DNA of 41,063 bases from positions 1 to 41,063 of the forward strand of contig JASKKR010000019.1 of the NCBI GenBank assembly GCA_030154085.1, given 5' to 3'. This DNA is from Candidatus Cloacimonadota bacterium. GTDB taxonomy: Bacteria > Cloacimonadota > Cloacimonadia > Cloacimonadales > Cloacimonadaceae. Below the pieces are notes generated by a model. It saw nothing but the letters and a program-made list of their open reading frames with translations, was not told the origin of the DNA and searched no databases. Made by a program: the position numbers and the translations under genes. Positions 1 through 9,217 of this stretch are shown here, piece after piece; within the stretch, counting starts at the first letter, position 1, and each line of letters opens with the position of its first letter.

Positions 1-3
1 TAG

Positions 4-249
4 TTTTTTGGGAAAAACCATCAAAACAAAGAGCGGGATCCGGCTCAACCTTTTTCTTCATCTGGCGTTACCTATTTTACACCAACCTTTGAGACACTAT
101 CCGATTTGCAATATTCGGTGACTCTTTATTATAATACTGTTTCTGATCTCTTACGTATTAAGAGTCACCCAAATCCGCTTTCACTTGACAAGAAATACAA
201 GCTTTGTATATATGGTATTCTACCTAATATTAGCACTAGGACGATATAA
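4..249 (+). CDS. 3' end of an unidentified upstream frame (partial or broken)
   Basis: An 81-codon open frame runs from a TAG at 1-3 to a TAA at 247-249, and the last A of that stop is the first base of the tyrS ATG. No ATG occurs in it; the only common start codons are a TTG and a GTG near the middle. The translation (for example YSVTLYYNTVSDLLRIKSHP) has a natural amino-acid mix, and the flush junction with tyrS is typical of operon genes. The in-frame TAG at the first bases means that the frame either starts within the window at a non-ATG codon or is the tail of a gene broken by a stop or frameshift, possibly in the T6 or A5 runs at 4-17. I do not recognise the family. Confidence 0.4.
   Translation, partial: FFGKNHQNKERDPAQPFSSSGVTYFTPTFETLSDLQYSVTLYYNTVSDLLRIKSHPNPLSLDKKYKLCIYGILPNISTRTI
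185..212 (+). promoter_or_regulatory. Candidate sigma70-type promoter for tyrS
   Basis: A consensus TTGACA (185-190) is followed after 16 bases by TATATA (207-212), about 37 bases before the tyrS ATG. It lies inside the open frame described at 4-249, so it may be an internal promoter or chance. It is supported only by consensus match and position. Confidence 0.4.
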
Positions 250-1451
250 TGAGCTTTGAAAAGGAACTCAAAATAATCAGTAAAAGCGTTGAGGAGATCA
301 TTCCGCTGGAAGAATTAAAAGGAAAGCTTGCTAAAAGCGCGAAAAGTGGTAAGCCCCTACGTATAAAATATGGAATCGACCCCACCGGTTATGATATCCA
401 TATAGGTCACTTGGTACCTATTCGCAAGATGCGAGATTTCCAGGATTTGGGACACACCGGAGTCATCATAATCGGTGATTTTACGGCACAGATCGGTGAT
501 CCCACAGGTCGCGACGATTCTCGACCTCCGCTTAGTCACGAACAAGTTCGCATCAATAGCGAAAGATATATGGATCAACTCTTTACCATTCTGAAACCTG
601 AACAGACCGAAATTCGCTATCAAAGCGAATGGTTTGGGAAAATGGGCATGGCAGACTTTGTGCAACTCTTAGGGAAGTTTACTCTTGCACAATTTATGGC
701 TCACGACACCTTTCGCACTCGTTATGAACGGGGACTCTCCTTGGGAATGCACGAGCTTATGTATCCCATTTTGCAAGGATATGATTCGGTCGCCATCGAG
801 AGTGATGTGGAGTTAGGGGCTACAGAACAGAAGTTCAACATATTATGCGGTCGCGATATGCAGCGGTATTTTGGCATGGAACAGCAGATTGCAGTGCTAT
901 CCCCCATCCTTTTGGGTACAGATGGAATCAACAAAATGAGCAAGTCGCTAAATAACTATATTGCTATATTTGACACACCCGCCGATAAATATGGCAAGGT
1001 CATGTCTATTCCGGATAGCTTGATCATGAACTACTATACATACGCAACAACCTACGATGCGGCACAGCTGGAGCTGGTCAAACAAGAGCTAGACAGCGGG
1101 GTCAATCCGATGATTCTCAAAAAACGTTTGGCGTGGGAGATTGTGAAGCTATATCATGGAGAAGTCGAAGCAACAAACGCTCAAGAAAGCTTTGAGAAGC
1201 TCTTCTCCAAGAAAGAGATCCCCGATGAAATGCCGGAATATGAAATAGCTGGAGACAAAACGAAAGTCGTCCAACTCCTGGTCCAATCCGGACTGTGTTC
1301 CACAAATGGCGAAGCCAAGCGTTTGATCAAAGGGGGCGGTGTCAGTATTGATGGGGAAAAGATAACTTCGATCGATGCTGAAGTTGATATTAAGGATCAG
1401 TCTGTTCTGCGAGTAGGAAAGCGCAAATTTATCAAGATCAAAAAACTATGA
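249..1451 (+). CDS. tyrS: Tyrosyl-tRNA synthetase
   Basis: This cytoplasmic class I aminoacyl-tRNA synthetase charges tRNA-Tyr with tyrosine using ATP. The 400-residue length fits bacterial TyrRS. The Rossmann catalytic domain has the HIGH signature at residues 51-54 and KMSKS at 229-233. The stretch GDFTAQIGDPTGR is typical of the TyrZ-like (type 2) TyrRS subfamily. The last 65 or so residues form an S4 RNA-binding domain (AKRLIKGGGVSIDG). The ATG at 249 is preceded by TAGGA. The stop overlaps the start of the M50 protease gene by 4 bases (ATGA), so the two are probably translationally coupled. No T-box leader is visible upstream. Confidence 0.97.
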   Translation: MSFEKELKIISKSVEEIIPLEELKGKLAKSAKSGKPLRIKYGIDPTGYDIHIGHLVPIRKMRDFQDLGHTGVIIIGDFTAQIGDPTGRDDSRPPLSHEQVRINSERYMDQLFTILKPEQTEIRYQSEWFGKMGMADFVQLLGKFTLAQFMAHDTFRTRYERGLSLGMHELMYPILQGYDSVAIESDVELGATEQKFNILCGRDMQRYFGMEQQIAVLSPILLGTDGINKMSKSLNNYIAIFDTPADKYGKVMSIPDSLIMNYYTYATTYDAAQLELVKQELDSGVNPMILKKRLAWEIVKLYHGEVEATNAQESFEKLFSKKEIPDEMPEYEIAGDKTKVVQLLVQSGLCSTNGEAKRLIKGGGVSIDGEKITSIDAEVDIKDQSVLRVGKRKFIKIKKL

Positions 1452-2077
1452 ATATTCTATCCACATTAGTAATCATCGCGATGGTCTTCTATAGTATCAT
1501 CATCCATGAGGTTAGCCATGCCTTTGCTGCATTTGCTTTGGGGGATGATTCTGCCCAAAGAGCTGGAAGGTTGAGCTTTAATCCTATGAAACACATTGAT
1601 CCCTTTGGCACGGTGATCTTACCGCTATTATTGTATTTTAGCGCTGGATTTATCTACGGATATGCCAAGCCGGTTCCGTTTAACCCTTACAATTTTAGAA
1701 ATCAAAAACGTGACTCAGGACTCACAGCTTTGGCGGGACCCGCTTCCAATGTGCTCATAGCGATAGTTCTCAGTTTGGCGTTTCATCTCTTGTCACCTTT
1801 CCCACAGCTACAGAGTATCCTATATTATGTAGTCTTTCTGAATCTACTCTTAGCTTTTTTTAACTTGATTCCTGTGCCTCCTTTGGATGGTTCCAAAGTT
1901 CTGGGAATATTTTTAACTGATCAAGCTTACTACAAATGGACTGCCCAAGAACGCAAAGGCATGATCTATCTCTTTGTCATCATCATCGGTTCAAGTCTTT
2001 TAGGTCTGAATCTAGTAGGCAAAGTGATAATACCACCCGTAGCATTTGTAATGAGATTATTGGGATTACCCTTTTAA
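1448..2077 (+). CDS. Site-2-type intramembrane metalloprotease (peptidase M50)
   Basis: A 209-residue polytopic membrane protein. It has the zinc-binding HExxH motif in the first membrane segment (HEVSH, residues 20-24). The second M50 signature is near residues 139-148 (NLIPVPPLDG), where the Asp provides the third zinc ligand. The compact size without a PDZ domain matches the minimal YwhC/Rip3-like group of site-2 proteases rather than RseP. Such enzymes cut transmembrane substrates, but no substrate can be read from the neighbours. It overlaps tyrS by 4 bases and is followed after 25 bases by glnA, so all three probably share transcription. Confidence 0.93.
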   Translation: MNILSTLVIIAMVFYSIIIHEVSHAFAAFALGDDSAQRAGRLSFNPMKHIDPFGTVILPLLLYFSAGFIYGYAKPVPFNPYNFRNQKRDSGLTALAGPASNVLIAIVLSLAFHLLSPFPQLQSILYYVVFLNLLLAFFNLIPVPPLDGSKVLGIFLTDQAYYKWTAQERKGMIYLFVIIIGSSLLGLNLVGKVIIPPVAFVMRLLGLPF

Positions 2078-2102
2078 TAAAATATAAAATATGGAGAAAT
2101 AA

Positions 2103-3524
2103 ATGGACTTACAAAAAATCAAACAACTCATCATTGAGAATGAAGTGCAAGCTGTGGACCTGAAGTATTGCGGTCTCGATGGCAAGTGGTATCATATCAC
2201 ATTCCCAGCACGTAGAATCGATAATGTATTAAACCGTGGCATTCCCTTTGATGGTTCCTCAATCCCTGGCATGAGCAGTGTGGAAAGTGGAGATATGGTT
2301 TTGATGCCAGATATCGAAACAGCCCAATTGGATGCTTTCTACGAAGTTCCGACGCTCAGAATGATCTGCTCCATTTGTGATGCAGATACGCGTATTGGAA
2401 TTGCCAAAGATCCTCGCAGTGTGGCGCATAGAGCTCACAAATACATGCAAGATACCGGAATAGCTGAGGTTTCAACCTGGATTCCAGAGCTTGAATACCA
2501 CCTCTTTGATACTGCACAATTCTATTCGGATAGCTTTTCCAGCGGATTCAATCTCAGTTCCAGTGAGTGCAAGGATTCACTGCCGGATGACTATGATGAT
2601 CTTGATGGCATCAGCCGCCAGAACGTGAAAGGTTATCATGCTGATACTCCCTTTGACCGTTTCTACGACGTTCGTCAGGAAATGGTTAGTCATATGGAAG
2701 AGCTGGGCATCAAGGTCCGTTATCATCACCATGAAGTTGGTCTTTCTTCGCAACAAGAGATTGAGACGGAGCTTTTGGAATTTCCCAAAATCTGTGATGA
2801 CACTATGGTTATAAAGGATATCATCAGAAGAACAGCTTTGGAAAATGGTCTAACTGCTACATTCATGCCTAAACCAATCTATAATCATGCTGGAAATGGT
2901 ATGCACTTTCACATGATGCTGCACAAAGACGGGAAAAACATATTCTACAAAAAGGGAGGATATGCGGATCTTTCCGATGAAGCCATATGGTTTATCGGGG
3001 GAATCCTTTACCATGGCCGAGCTTTGGTTGCCTTTACAAATCCTTCCACAAATAGCTATAAGCGGCTCTTGCCTGGCTTTGAAGCGCCGGTTAAACTTTT
3101 CTATGGTCTCGCCAACCGCTCTGCAGCCATCCGCATCCCCAAATATGCTGACACTCCAGAAAGTAAACGATTTGAATTTCGCACTGGCGATGCTACCTGT
3201 AATCCCTATTTGGCAATGAGTGCTATTTTGATGGCAGGTCTAGACGGGATTAAAAACAAGATTGATCCTGCCAAATATAACCTTGGTCCCTTTGATGACA
3301 ATGTTTTTGAATGGAGTGAAGAAAAGAAAGCAAATCTGCTATCCATACCCGAAAACCTCGAAGAAGCCATGCAAGCATTGCGTGACGACCATCAATTCCT
3401 TCTGATGGGAGGTGTTTTCAATGAAGATCTCATCCAGAGCCATATCAAACTCAAATTGGCTGAACACAAGGCAGTGAATTCGCGTCCGCATCCTCATGAG
3501 ATGATGTTGTATTATAATTTGTAA
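2103..3524 (+). CDS. glnA: Glutamine synthetase, type I
   Basis: Makes glutamine from glutamate, ammonia and ATP as a dodecameric cytoplasmic enzyme. The 473-residue length and motifs match GSI: FDGSSIPG near residue 50, the ATP-binding region around NHAGNGMHFHMML, NPSTNSYKRLLPGFEAP, and the C-terminal RPHPHEMMLYYNL. In the loop that carries the adenylylated Tyr in E. coli GlnA (NLYDLPPEE) this protein reads NVFEWSEE, with Phe402 at the Tyr position. Regulation by adenylylation at that site is therefore unlikely. GGAG six bases before the ATG at 2103 supports the start. Neighbouring genes suggest no dedicated nitrogen regulon. Confidence 0.96.
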   Translation: MDLQKIKQLIIENEVQAVDLKYCGLDGKWYHITFPARRIDNVLNRGIPFDGSSIPGMSSVESGDMVLMPDIETAQLDAFYEVPTLRMICSICDADTRIGIAKDPRSVAHRAHKYMQDTGIAEVSTWIPELEYHLFDTAQFYSDSFSSGFNLSSSECKDSLPDDYDDLDGISRQNVKGYHADTPFDRFYDVRQEMVSHMEELGIKVRYHHHEVGLSSQQEIETELLEFPKICDDTMVIKDIIRRTALENGLTATFMPKPIYNHAGNGMHFHMMLHKDGKNIFYKKGGYADLSDEAIWFIGGILYHGRALVAFTNPSTNSYKRLLPGFEAPVKLFYGLANRSAAIRIPKYADTPESKRFEFRTGDATCNPYLAMSAILMAGLDGIKNKIDPAKYNLGPFDDNVFEWSEEKKANLLSIPENLEEAMQALRDDHQFLLMGGVFNEDLIQSHIKLKLAEHKAVNSRPHPHEMMLYYNL

Positions 3525-3581
3525 TAATTTCGGAATGATACTTGCTTTAAATTAACAAAACTAACCAGATGAGGATACACA

Positions 3582-6500
3582 ATGAAAAAAACTCTAGTGC
3601 TGTCGCTTGTAAGCCTGATTTGTGGGCTTGCATTTGCCGCAGGGGCAGGATCTGCTCCTACTTCATATCTGTCTGCATTTGATATACAGGCTCAAGACCA
3701 ACGAGGGATGGACATTAATTTCACCCTTCCCGAATTCAGTATAAAAGAAGAATTTGTAAATGGTCAGACTTTTCATAGGATCGATTTACCTGATTCAGGT
3801 ACGTTGATGAAAAGTGGAATGCCTGAACTGCCTACCCTAACTACCACTGTGGCTATCCCATATCAAGGTGGGGTAAACATAGAGGTGGTTCATTCGGAGC
3901 ATCGCATTCTAACTCAGTACAATGCGTACCCGTTGCAACAGGGTCAGGAGCTGGAAAGCCCCAAGGCTTTTGTTCAAAATAGCAATTACTATGGCAGTGG
4001 TGGAGTGTATCCTGACGCTATAGTTGAATATAGCGATCCTATGATCATGCGTGATTTTAGAGTGGTGACAATCCAAGTCAACCCTTTTAGCTATGATGCA
4101 ACAACTTCTGAGCTTACCGCTTATAAGAACATTCAACTCAGAGTAAATTTCGTTGATGAAAGCTCGGTAAATGAGCTTTCCACCCCTGTGCAGTATATTT
4201 CTCCAAGTTTTGATAAAATGTACCAAGCTCTTATCCAAAACTATGGTGACTATCGTTCAGCATTTTTTGCCAATACACCTCCGAGATATTTGATCATTCA
4301 TGGTAATACTACGGACACTATTTTTCAAGATGCTCTTGAACAATACGTCCTATGGAAACGTCAGAAAGGTGCAGATGTGGACGTGGCAAGCACTGCCTAT
4401 AGTGAAGCAGGTACCTCTACTTCCAGCATTCAGACTTACATCCGTAATCGTTATAACAACCCCTCCACGCGTCCAGATTATGTGATCTTGATTGGAGACA
4501 CATCCGGGAGCTTTAGTATCCCTGCCTTTACCAACAATTCTGGTGGATCTGACTATCCTTATACCTTCATGAATACCGGTGACATGCTGGGTGATCTCTT
4601 TATAGGCAGAATCTCTGTGGAAAACACAAACCAATTCCTCATTCTACTCCAGAAGATCTATCTTTATGAACGAGACATAAATATTGCTACAGCCGATTGG
4701 CTAAACTACATGATGTTAGCAGGGGACACTTCTCCTTCCGGTATCTCAACTATGTATATCAACAAATACATAAAAGAAATGGCTCTGGAGAATAATCCTG
4801 ACTATAGCTTTACGGAAATCTATAACCCGGACTTCTCAAGTATGGTGAGTACTATTAATGGTGCGATCAATCAAGGAGTTGGCTTTTATAGTTATCGTGG
4901 ATACATAGATTATTCCCCACCATCAGAATCATCACTGTTTAATGGCTTTAAGTTACTTCATGCAGTGACCATTACTTGTGCCACAGGAAACTATGCGAAT
5001 GGAACCGGCGAGACCGAACAGTTTATTCGCTACGGAACCACTGCTTCTCCTAAGGGGGCGGTGACCGCTATTGGTATGAGTACATCAAGCACACATACTA
5101 CTTTTAACAATGTATTACATGGTGGTATTTTCCATGGGATCTTTGCGCACGGTATGCGCACCATGGGTGAGGCTATGCTGCATGGTAAGCTTTACATGAA
5201 CGATATTTTTGGAGTTTCTTCTCCTACAAATGTAGAAAAATTTACGCACTGGTGCAACCTGATGGGTGATCCCACCATGGAAGTCTACATTGGTATTCCA
5301 AATACCTTCCAGTTAGAGACCACAGACAGTATACCGGTCGGTTTGAGCCTGCTTGATGCAGCCGTAGTAGATTCTGCTAATATACCTGTGGAAGGCGCTT
5401 CGGTAGTTCTTTCTCAAGGCTTTGATATCCTCAGTCGTGGTTACACAGATGCAGAAGGTAATGTCATCTTGGTGTTGCCAGAAGTTATGACTCCCGGCGA
5501 AGCTGTTCTTACTATTAGTAATCATAATTTCAAACCATTACAAGAAACTATCAATATAGTTGATGTTGCCACATTAGTTCCAGCTGCTATCGTGATTGAT
5601 GATGACAACATAGGTGCGTCTGATGGTAATAACAATGGGGTTGTTAATGCTGGTGAAACAGTGGAGATTTATTTTGGGCTTAAGAATAGCGGAACCGAAA
5701 CCATTACCGGCATTACCGGGACCATGGTTTCCGACAATCCTTGGATCAACGTTACCCAAAGTGAGATCAGCTATCCAGATATCATTGGTGATGCGACAGG
5801 GAACAATTTGACCCCGATAGTCATCGAAGTCAACCCTGCAACTCCGCATGAATCCATGTTGAGATTGCATCTTTTACTAACAGATTCAGAAGGCAATGAA
5901 TATGATGTTTCAGAATTTATTACTGCAGAATCTGCTCATGCAGTCTTTATTGGTCTTACCGTGGACGACGAAGGAGATGGAGTCCTTGATCCAGATGAAA
6001 CTGCCAACCTCACTCTAACTCTTAAAAATGAAGGTTTATATGCTGTGCAGGATGTCTATGCCAGGATCTATACAGACAATGACCTTATCTCTATCGTAAA
6101 TAATACCTCCTACATTGGAGAGCTTCCGATCAATGAAGAAGTGACCACATCGCTCACGGAAAGTTTCACGGTCTGGCAGAGACCACAGACTCTTCCTGGT
6201 ATGGTCATGCCTATGTCTGTCAAACTTTACAATGCTGAGGGATTTGAGCAGATTGTTCCTTTTACTCTCACGGTGGGTGAGGTGGCGGAAAATGATCCTC
6301 TTGGTCCAGACACCTATGGCTATGTGATCTACGATTGGACAGATACTGCCTATGATGAAGTAGCAGCAGCAGCATATGAATGGATCGAGATCGCTCCTCA
6401 AGTAGGTGGTTTGGGAACCCCGTTGCCTATAACAGATGTTTACAATTCTTCAGATGAAGGTGACCAGGTGGGTGCAGAATCTGTAGCTACAGTGGATCTT

Positions 6501-9047
6501 CCTTTCCTCTTCCAATTCTATGGAAGGCTATATGATCAGATAACCGTTAGTTCTAATGGGTTTATCACCTTCGGCGTCTCTGAGAATGGAGAGTTCCGCA
6601 ATTTCCGCCTGCCCGGCGCGATGGGACCAAGCCCGATGATCGCTCCCTTCTGGGATGATCTCGCCACTCACAGTGGCAGTGGAATCTACTATATGTTTGA
6701 TCGTAGCAATCAGGCCTTCATCATCGAGTGGTACAATCTGCACAATGGCTACAACGGAACTTCCCCGGAAACTTTCCAGGTGATCCTTTATGACCAGGCT
6801 ACTTATAATACTTCTTTGGGTGATGGACCCATCAAGTTCCAATATCAGACTTTCAACAACGTTAATATGCAATCTGGAAATAAGCACGGAAACTACTGCA
6901 CTATCGGTATTGAAGATCACACCGGGATCAGAGGTTTGGAATATTCTTTCAACAATACATATCCCACCGCTGCTGCTCCTCTATCCGATGGTAAAGCCCT
7001 CTTCATTACAAACGTTCCGATCTACCACGAAGCTGCAAACCTCCTCATTGCAGATATCTATCTGAATGATGCAAACAACGTCGTTGAACCAGGAGAAACC
7101 GTGGATATGGGTATCCGGCTGGAAAATAGCGGTAACCTGGACGCTGACAATATAATAGCAATTTTATCCACAGAAAATGAATATGTCACTATTGTTCAAG
7201 ACACCACAGCATACTATCCCATTGGGGCTGGTGCAAGTGGAGTAAATCGTGGGCCATTAACTTTCACAGTGTCTGAAGATTGCCCTTCCGGGGAGGTGGT
7301 TCATTTCTCACTCCACATTCAAGCTGGAGAAGAAACTTTCTGGGATCGACAGTTTAGCATCCGGGTGGATTCATCGCAATTGCAGTATCATTCCTTTATG
7401 ATTTCTGATTATGATGGGAACTACAATGGGATTATCGATCAGGATGAAGAAGTTAAGTTGATAATCAACTTAAGAAATGGAAGCGAAGTCGAAGCTCGGG
7501 AAGTGCTTGCCACTCTAAGCACTGAAGTACCCAATCTCACCATTGTAAATCCAGAGATTTCCGTTGCCTCGATAGCTGGAAACCAGATCATGCAATTTGT
7601 CTATGACCTCGATTTTAGTGGTGTAAGCGGAGAAGGCAGATATTTGCCTGTTAATTTCACCGCTAACCCCCTCACGGGATCTCCCGTAGATGTCGGAATC
7701 TATATCCCATATGATCTGCCTAATGTGGAACATCAGTTTGATATCAACGATGGCGGCTTCATCTCTGAAACCGGCTGGGTTTGGGGAGTTCCGCAAAATG
7801 TGGATGCTTACAGTGGTGACAAAGTATGGGCTACCAACCTGTCCGGAGAATATCCGGCCAACGTCCAATACTATCTCAACTCACCTAAATACTACTTGAA
7901 TGAAAATAGCCAATTGAACTTCATGCATAACTACAATGTAGAACAAAACTACGATGGAGTAAACGTCTCAATTTCTACAGATGGCGGGAACAACTGGACT
8001 GTTATTAATCCTATTGGTGGATACAATGGCAGTTCGCTTGCTGGTCTCGGTATGCAGGATGGCTTTACTGGAAGCAGCTCTGGATGGACCGAAGCCAGCT
8101 TTGATCTTTCCTCCTATGCAAATCAAGAAGTGATGTTCCGCTTCCGCTTGGGCTCAAATGGCTCAAATACAGCTTCTGGATGGTATATAGATGATTTCCA
8201 ACTCACCGATGTGAACCTCAAAACAGGTCATCTTGCCGGTATGGTATATCCCACTTCCGGAACTGATCCAAGCTTGGCAAACATCACTTCCAATAGCCGC
8301 TACAACACAAATCCCAAGTCGGACGGATCTTTCCGACTCTATCTGCCAAATGGGACTCATAGCGTCACAGCAAGCCTCAGGGGACACCAAAACTCCACCC
8401 TGAACAACGTCCATATCAATATCGACAACCCCGTGGTGACTACTGAGTTTACCCTCATCAATCTTCCCGCTGTGGATAGCCCAACTTTTAGTGTGAATAA
8501 CGACACCAGAACTGTTTCGATCATGTGGAATGATCCTATAGACCCGGTATTCCCGATATCAGCATACAGAGTGTATCGTAAGTTTGATAGCGGTCCCTAT
8601 GAGCTGGCTCTCGAAACCGAGGAAAATAACTACAGTGAATATCTGGAGCTGGATGGTCACTACTGCTACTACATAGTACCCCTGTATATAGACGTGGAAG
8701 GAACACCTTCAAGCATAATAGATGTACCATTCCCATATGTAAGTATCGAAGATGAGCTTAGCCCTGGATTGCAGACAAATCTGGGGAATAACTATCCGAA
8801 TCCGTTCAATCCTACCACAACTATATCCTTTACCTTGGCAGAAGCTGGACCGGCTAGTCTGAGAATTTATAATTCCAAAGGACAACTTGTACGTCAATTG
8901 GCAAATTCCGAATTCTTTGCCGGTCAGCACAGTCTCGTCTGGGATGGTCGTGATACAGCAGGACGACCGGTATCCTCAGGACTATACTTCTATAGGCTTA
9001 GTACAAAGAATTATCAACAGACCAGGAAAATGATCCTGATGAAATAA
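3582..9047 (+). CDS. Giant secreted C25 (gingipain-family) protein with type-IX-like sorting domain
   Basis: An 1821-residue secreted protein with a Sec signal peptide (about 1-20, cleavage near AFA). Its domains run in this order: a propeptide-like region to about 225; a C25 caspase-fold domain, about 230-575, with YRG at 438-440, Cys466 in TCATGNYAN and the closing LMGDPTMEVYIG; beta-sandwich or CARDB-like repeats, about 590-900; a domain beginning PDTYGYVIYDWTD, about 903-1145; further CARDB-like repeats; a MAM-like jelly roll, about 1382-1545, ending GWYIDDFQL; a carboxypeptidase-regulatory-like fold, about 1549-1620; an FN3 domain from about 1629; and a FlgD-like sorting domain, about 1735-1821, with NYPNPFNPTT. 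The nucleophile-type Cys is present, but I see no His in the segment where gingipains carry the catalytic His, so proteolytic activity is uncertain. It is probably exported and attached to or released from the outer surface. Confidence 0.9.
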   Translation: MKKTLVLSLVSLICGLAFAAGAGSAPTSYLSAFDIQAQDQRGMDINFTLPEFSIKEEFVNGQTFHRIDLPDSGTLMKSGMPELPTLTTTVAIPYQGGVNIEVVHSEHRILTQYNAYPLQQGQELESPKAFVQNSNYYGSGGVYPDAIVEYSDPMIMRDFRVVTIQVNPFSYDATTSELTAYKNIQLRVNFVDESSVNELSTPVQYISPSFDKMYQALIQNYGDYRSAFFANTPPRYLIIHGNTTDTIFQDALEQYVLWKRQKGADVDVASTAYSEAGTSTSSIQTYIRNRYNNPSTRPDYVILIGDTSGSFSIPAFTNNSGGSDYPYTFMNTGDMLGDLFIGRISVENTNQFLILLQKIYLYERDINIATADWLNYMMLAGDTSPSGISTMYINKYIKEMALENNPDYSFTEIYNPDFSSMVSTINGAINQGVGFYSYRGYIDYSPPSESSLFNGFKLLHAVTITCATGNYANGTGETEQFIRYGTTASPKGAVTAIGMSTSSTHTTFNNVLHGGIFHGIFAHGMRTMGEAMLHGKLYMNDIFGVSSPTNVEKFTHWCNLMGDPTMEVYIGIPNTFQLETTDSIPVGLSLLDAAVVDSANIPVEGASVVLSQGFDILSRGYTDAEGNVILVLPEVMTPGEAVLTISNHNFKPLQETINIVDVATLVPAAIVIDDDNIGASDGNNNGVVNAGETVEIYFGLKNSGTETITGITGTMVSDNPWINVTQSEISYPDIIGDATGNNLTPIVIEVNPATPHESMLRLHLLLTDSEGNEYDVSEFITAESAHAVFIGLTVDDEGDGVLDPDETANLTLTLKNEGLYAVQDVYARIYTDNDLISIVNNTSYIGELPINEEVTTSLTESFTVWQRPQTLPGMVMPMSVKLYNAEGFEQIVPFTLTVGEVAENDPLGPDTYGYVIYDWTDTAYDEVAAAAYEWIEIAPQVGGLGTPLPITDVYNSSDEGDQVGAESVATVDLPFLFQFYGRLYDQITVSSNGFITFGVSENGEFRNFRLPGAMGPSPMIAPFWDDLATHSGSGIYYMFDRSNQAFIIEWYNLHNGYNGTSPETFQVILYDQATYNTSLGDGPIKFQYQTFNNVNMQSGNKHGNYCTIGIEDHTGIRGLEYSFNNTYPTAAAPLSDGKALFITNVPIYHEAANLLIADIYLNDANNVVEPGETVDMGIRLENSGNLDADNIIAILSTENEYVTIVQDTTAYYPIGAGASGVNRGPLTFTVSEDCPSGEVVHFSLHIQAGEETFWDRQFSIRVDSSQLQYHSFMISDYDGNYNGIIDQDEEVKLIINLRNGSEVEAREVLATLSTEVPNLTIVNPEISVASIAGNQIMQFVYDLDFSGVSGEGRYLPVNFTANPLTGSPVDVGIYIPYDLPNVEHQFDINDGGFISETGWVWGVPQNVDAYSGDKVWATNLSGEYPANVQYYLNSPKYYLNENSQLNFMHNYNVEQNYDGVNVSISTDGGNNWTVINPIGGYNGSSLAGLGMQDGFTGSSSGWTEASFDLSSYANQEVMFRFRLGSNGSNTASGWYIDDFQLTDVNLKTGHLAGMVYPTSGTDPSLANITSNSRYNTNPKSDGSFRLYLPNGTHSVTASLRGHQNSTLNNVHINIDNPVVTTEFTLINLPAVDSPTFSVNNDTRTVSIMWNDPIDPVFPISAYRVYRKFDSGPYELALETEENNYSEYLELDGHYCYYIVPLYIDVEGTPSSIIDVPFPYVSIEDELSPGLQTNLGNNYPNPFNPTTTISFTLAEAGPASLRIYNSKGQLVRQLANSEFFAGQHSLVWDGRDTAGRPVSSGLYFYRLSTKNYQQTRKMILMK

Positions 9048-9063
9048 GCAATATCTCACTTGC

Positions 9064-9094
9064 AAAGACCCCGGAATCTCCGGGGTCTTTTTTT
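9064..9094 (+). terminator. Rho-independent terminator after the C25 gene
   Basis: A 12-base-pair perfect stem (AAAGACCCCGGA, loop ATC, then its complement) is followed by a run of T. It starts 17 bases after the C25 stop and clearly separates that transcript from the following ten-gene operon. Confidence 0.92.
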
Positions 9095-9158
9095 ATCGTC
9101 AAGCAGCCCGAGAATCTACGAGTTGGAATTTCCACAGTTGGGGTTCGACAGAAACTTG

Positions 9159-9187
9159 TTGACAACTAACCTTTCTAAAGCAAGATT
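9159..9187 (+). promoter_or_regulatory. Weak candidate promoter of the ssnA-ygeW operon
   Basis: A perfect TTGACA (9159-9164) is followed after 17 bases by a poor -10 match (AAGATT, 9182-9187), ahead of a strong ribosome site (GGAAAGGAAG) for the ATG at 9218. The position between a terminator and a long operon makes a promoter here necessary, but the exact boxes are uncertain. Confidence 0.3.
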
Positions 9188-9217
9188 GAATCTCTTAGTT
9201 CCGGGAAAGGAAGAATT

